Source: Setophaga petechia
Lineage: Eukaryota > Chordata > Aves > Passeriformes > Parulidae
Reading direction: 5' to 3'
Length of the DNA: 64,000 nt
NCBI GenBank assembly: GCA_024362935.1
Contig: JANCRA010000019.1
Span: 2,510,001 to 2,574,000, forward strand
Made by a program: the position numbers and the translations under genes. Position 1 is the stretch's first letter, and each line of letters starts with the position of its first letter. Positions 63,198 to 64,000 of the stretch are shown here, piece after piece. The notes beneath the pieces were generated by a model that saw only the letters and a list, made by a program, of their open reading frames with translations, made no database searches and was not told the origin of the DNA.

Positions 63198-64000
63198 ATG
63201 AAATACCAATCCAGTGCAATTTTCCAGTCCTTTTTGAGGGATAGAAACACCCATGTTTTTCAGGAGGAAACTGGAGAGCCAGTTACCGGGATGGCCAAGG
63301 CTTCATTCATCAGGAGCAGAGGCTACTGTCTAGGAGTAGCACTTAGGGTAGTTTCTAGCTGTCATATGTCTCTCCCACTTGCAGAACTGCAGTTAAATAA
63401 ATAAAATTAGCCAAGATATACGCCGTTCTTCAGGGCTCTGCCAGACATTCTGCCAGGTCTTACAGTGCTGACCTACTAGAGTTTCCTCCTGCTTTCTGCT
63501 TGCACTAATCCACTGGAAACTCAGCCCTGGAGACCTGCCTCGCTGACCCCCATGTTTGTTAACAATAATTGTTGATTCTGTACAATGGAACAGCACCAGC
63601 ACAATTAAAACAGTTCCTTCTCATGCCAAAGCCCTTGTGGGGTTGGCAGAGAGTACTAATGAAGTCCCTGAACCCATCCATCACCCACGGCAGCCCCTCC
63701 AGCAGGTTCCATTCTCAGTGGCTGTGTGCCGCTCTGACACTGCGTGGCACGTACAAGTACTACAGCAACTGCTGCCACACACAGCCAGGGGACACGTCCC
63801 TCCACTTCACTGCCAGCTCCTTAGCCTTGGCACCTTAGAAAGGTTTTCTCCTTGTCCTAAAAAAAAGTCGCAATTTTTTTCCCTTTTATTCTCTTTCCTC
63901 CTACCCCAGACTCCCTGTGAGGAGTGGTTTTCATTTATTCCAAGCGTGTTTGGCAAGAGATTCCTTTTGTCCCGCCCAGGAGTCAAGGGCATTTTGAGGT
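63198..64000. other. Intergenic, nothing recognised
   Basis: Window end; no gene or repeat recognised. Confidence 0.45.

Noticed and set aside
49381..64000. GAREM1, expected from mammalian gene order
   Set aside because: No open frame resembling its large exon or other GAREM1 sequence was found; it may lie beyond the window.
1..64000. CRISPR arrays, tRNA or rRNA genes, bacterial-type operons
   Set aside because: No regularly spaced repeats, cloverleaf or rRNA sequence was recognised; the DNA is vertebrate with intron-containing genes.

Overview
This window is vertebrate nuclear DNA, most likely from a bird. Its exons are short with GT-AG introns, coding density is low, CR1-type LINE fragments are present (the characteristic avian/reptilian LINE), and there is one degenerate endogenous retrovirus. 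I recognise two protein-coding genes, both on the + strand and in the order known from mammals (RNF138 then MEP1B on human chromosome 18). I found no bacterial, phage, CRISPR or operon-like structure, and nothing that looks like a new multi-gene system.

Layout. Positions 294-7772 hold the last six coding exons of RNF138, an E3 ubiquitin ligase; its 5' end lies outside the window. A 3' UTR follows with several possible poly(A) signals (7852, then 9760, 10017 and 10507). A CR1 LINE copy (about 3295-4630) sits in an RNF138 intron. Positions 10.6-17 kb are intergenic, with a minus-strand CR1 fragment (12450-12640) and a CpG-enriched pocket (13560-14220). Positions 17055-22507 are bounded by two roughly 0.5 kb direct repeats enclosing broken retroviral sequence, including an envelope transmembrane remnant with in-frame stops. 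A further CR1 fragment lies just upstream of MEP1B.

Positions 23896-47495 hold a complete MEP1B (meprin A subunit beta) gene: 15 coding exons whose phases all match and join to 2256 bases (751 codons plus stop). The protein has a signal peptide, propeptide, astacin zinc protease, MAM, MATH, a Thr/Pro-rich linker, EGF, a transmembrane helix and a short tail. Zinc ligands, activation site, key disulfides and the dimerising cysteine fall at the same residue numbers that I recall for the human enzyme. The unusual parts are a long threonine-rich linker built on an ACC-repeat tract and a five-residue last coding exon ending in a possible PDZ-binding motif.

Positions 47.9-64 kb have no gene I recognise. 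They contain an irregular repeat block (48.4-49.4 kb, possibly LTR-derived), a perfect 13-bp inverted repeat at 48271-48300, a candidate but unproven minus-strand exon near 53.87-54.12 kb, an unrecognised 279-codon minus-strand ORF (58862-59701), and another CR1 3' end (62849-63197). In mammals GAREM1 lies beyond MEP1B on the opposite strand; I could not identify any of its exons here.
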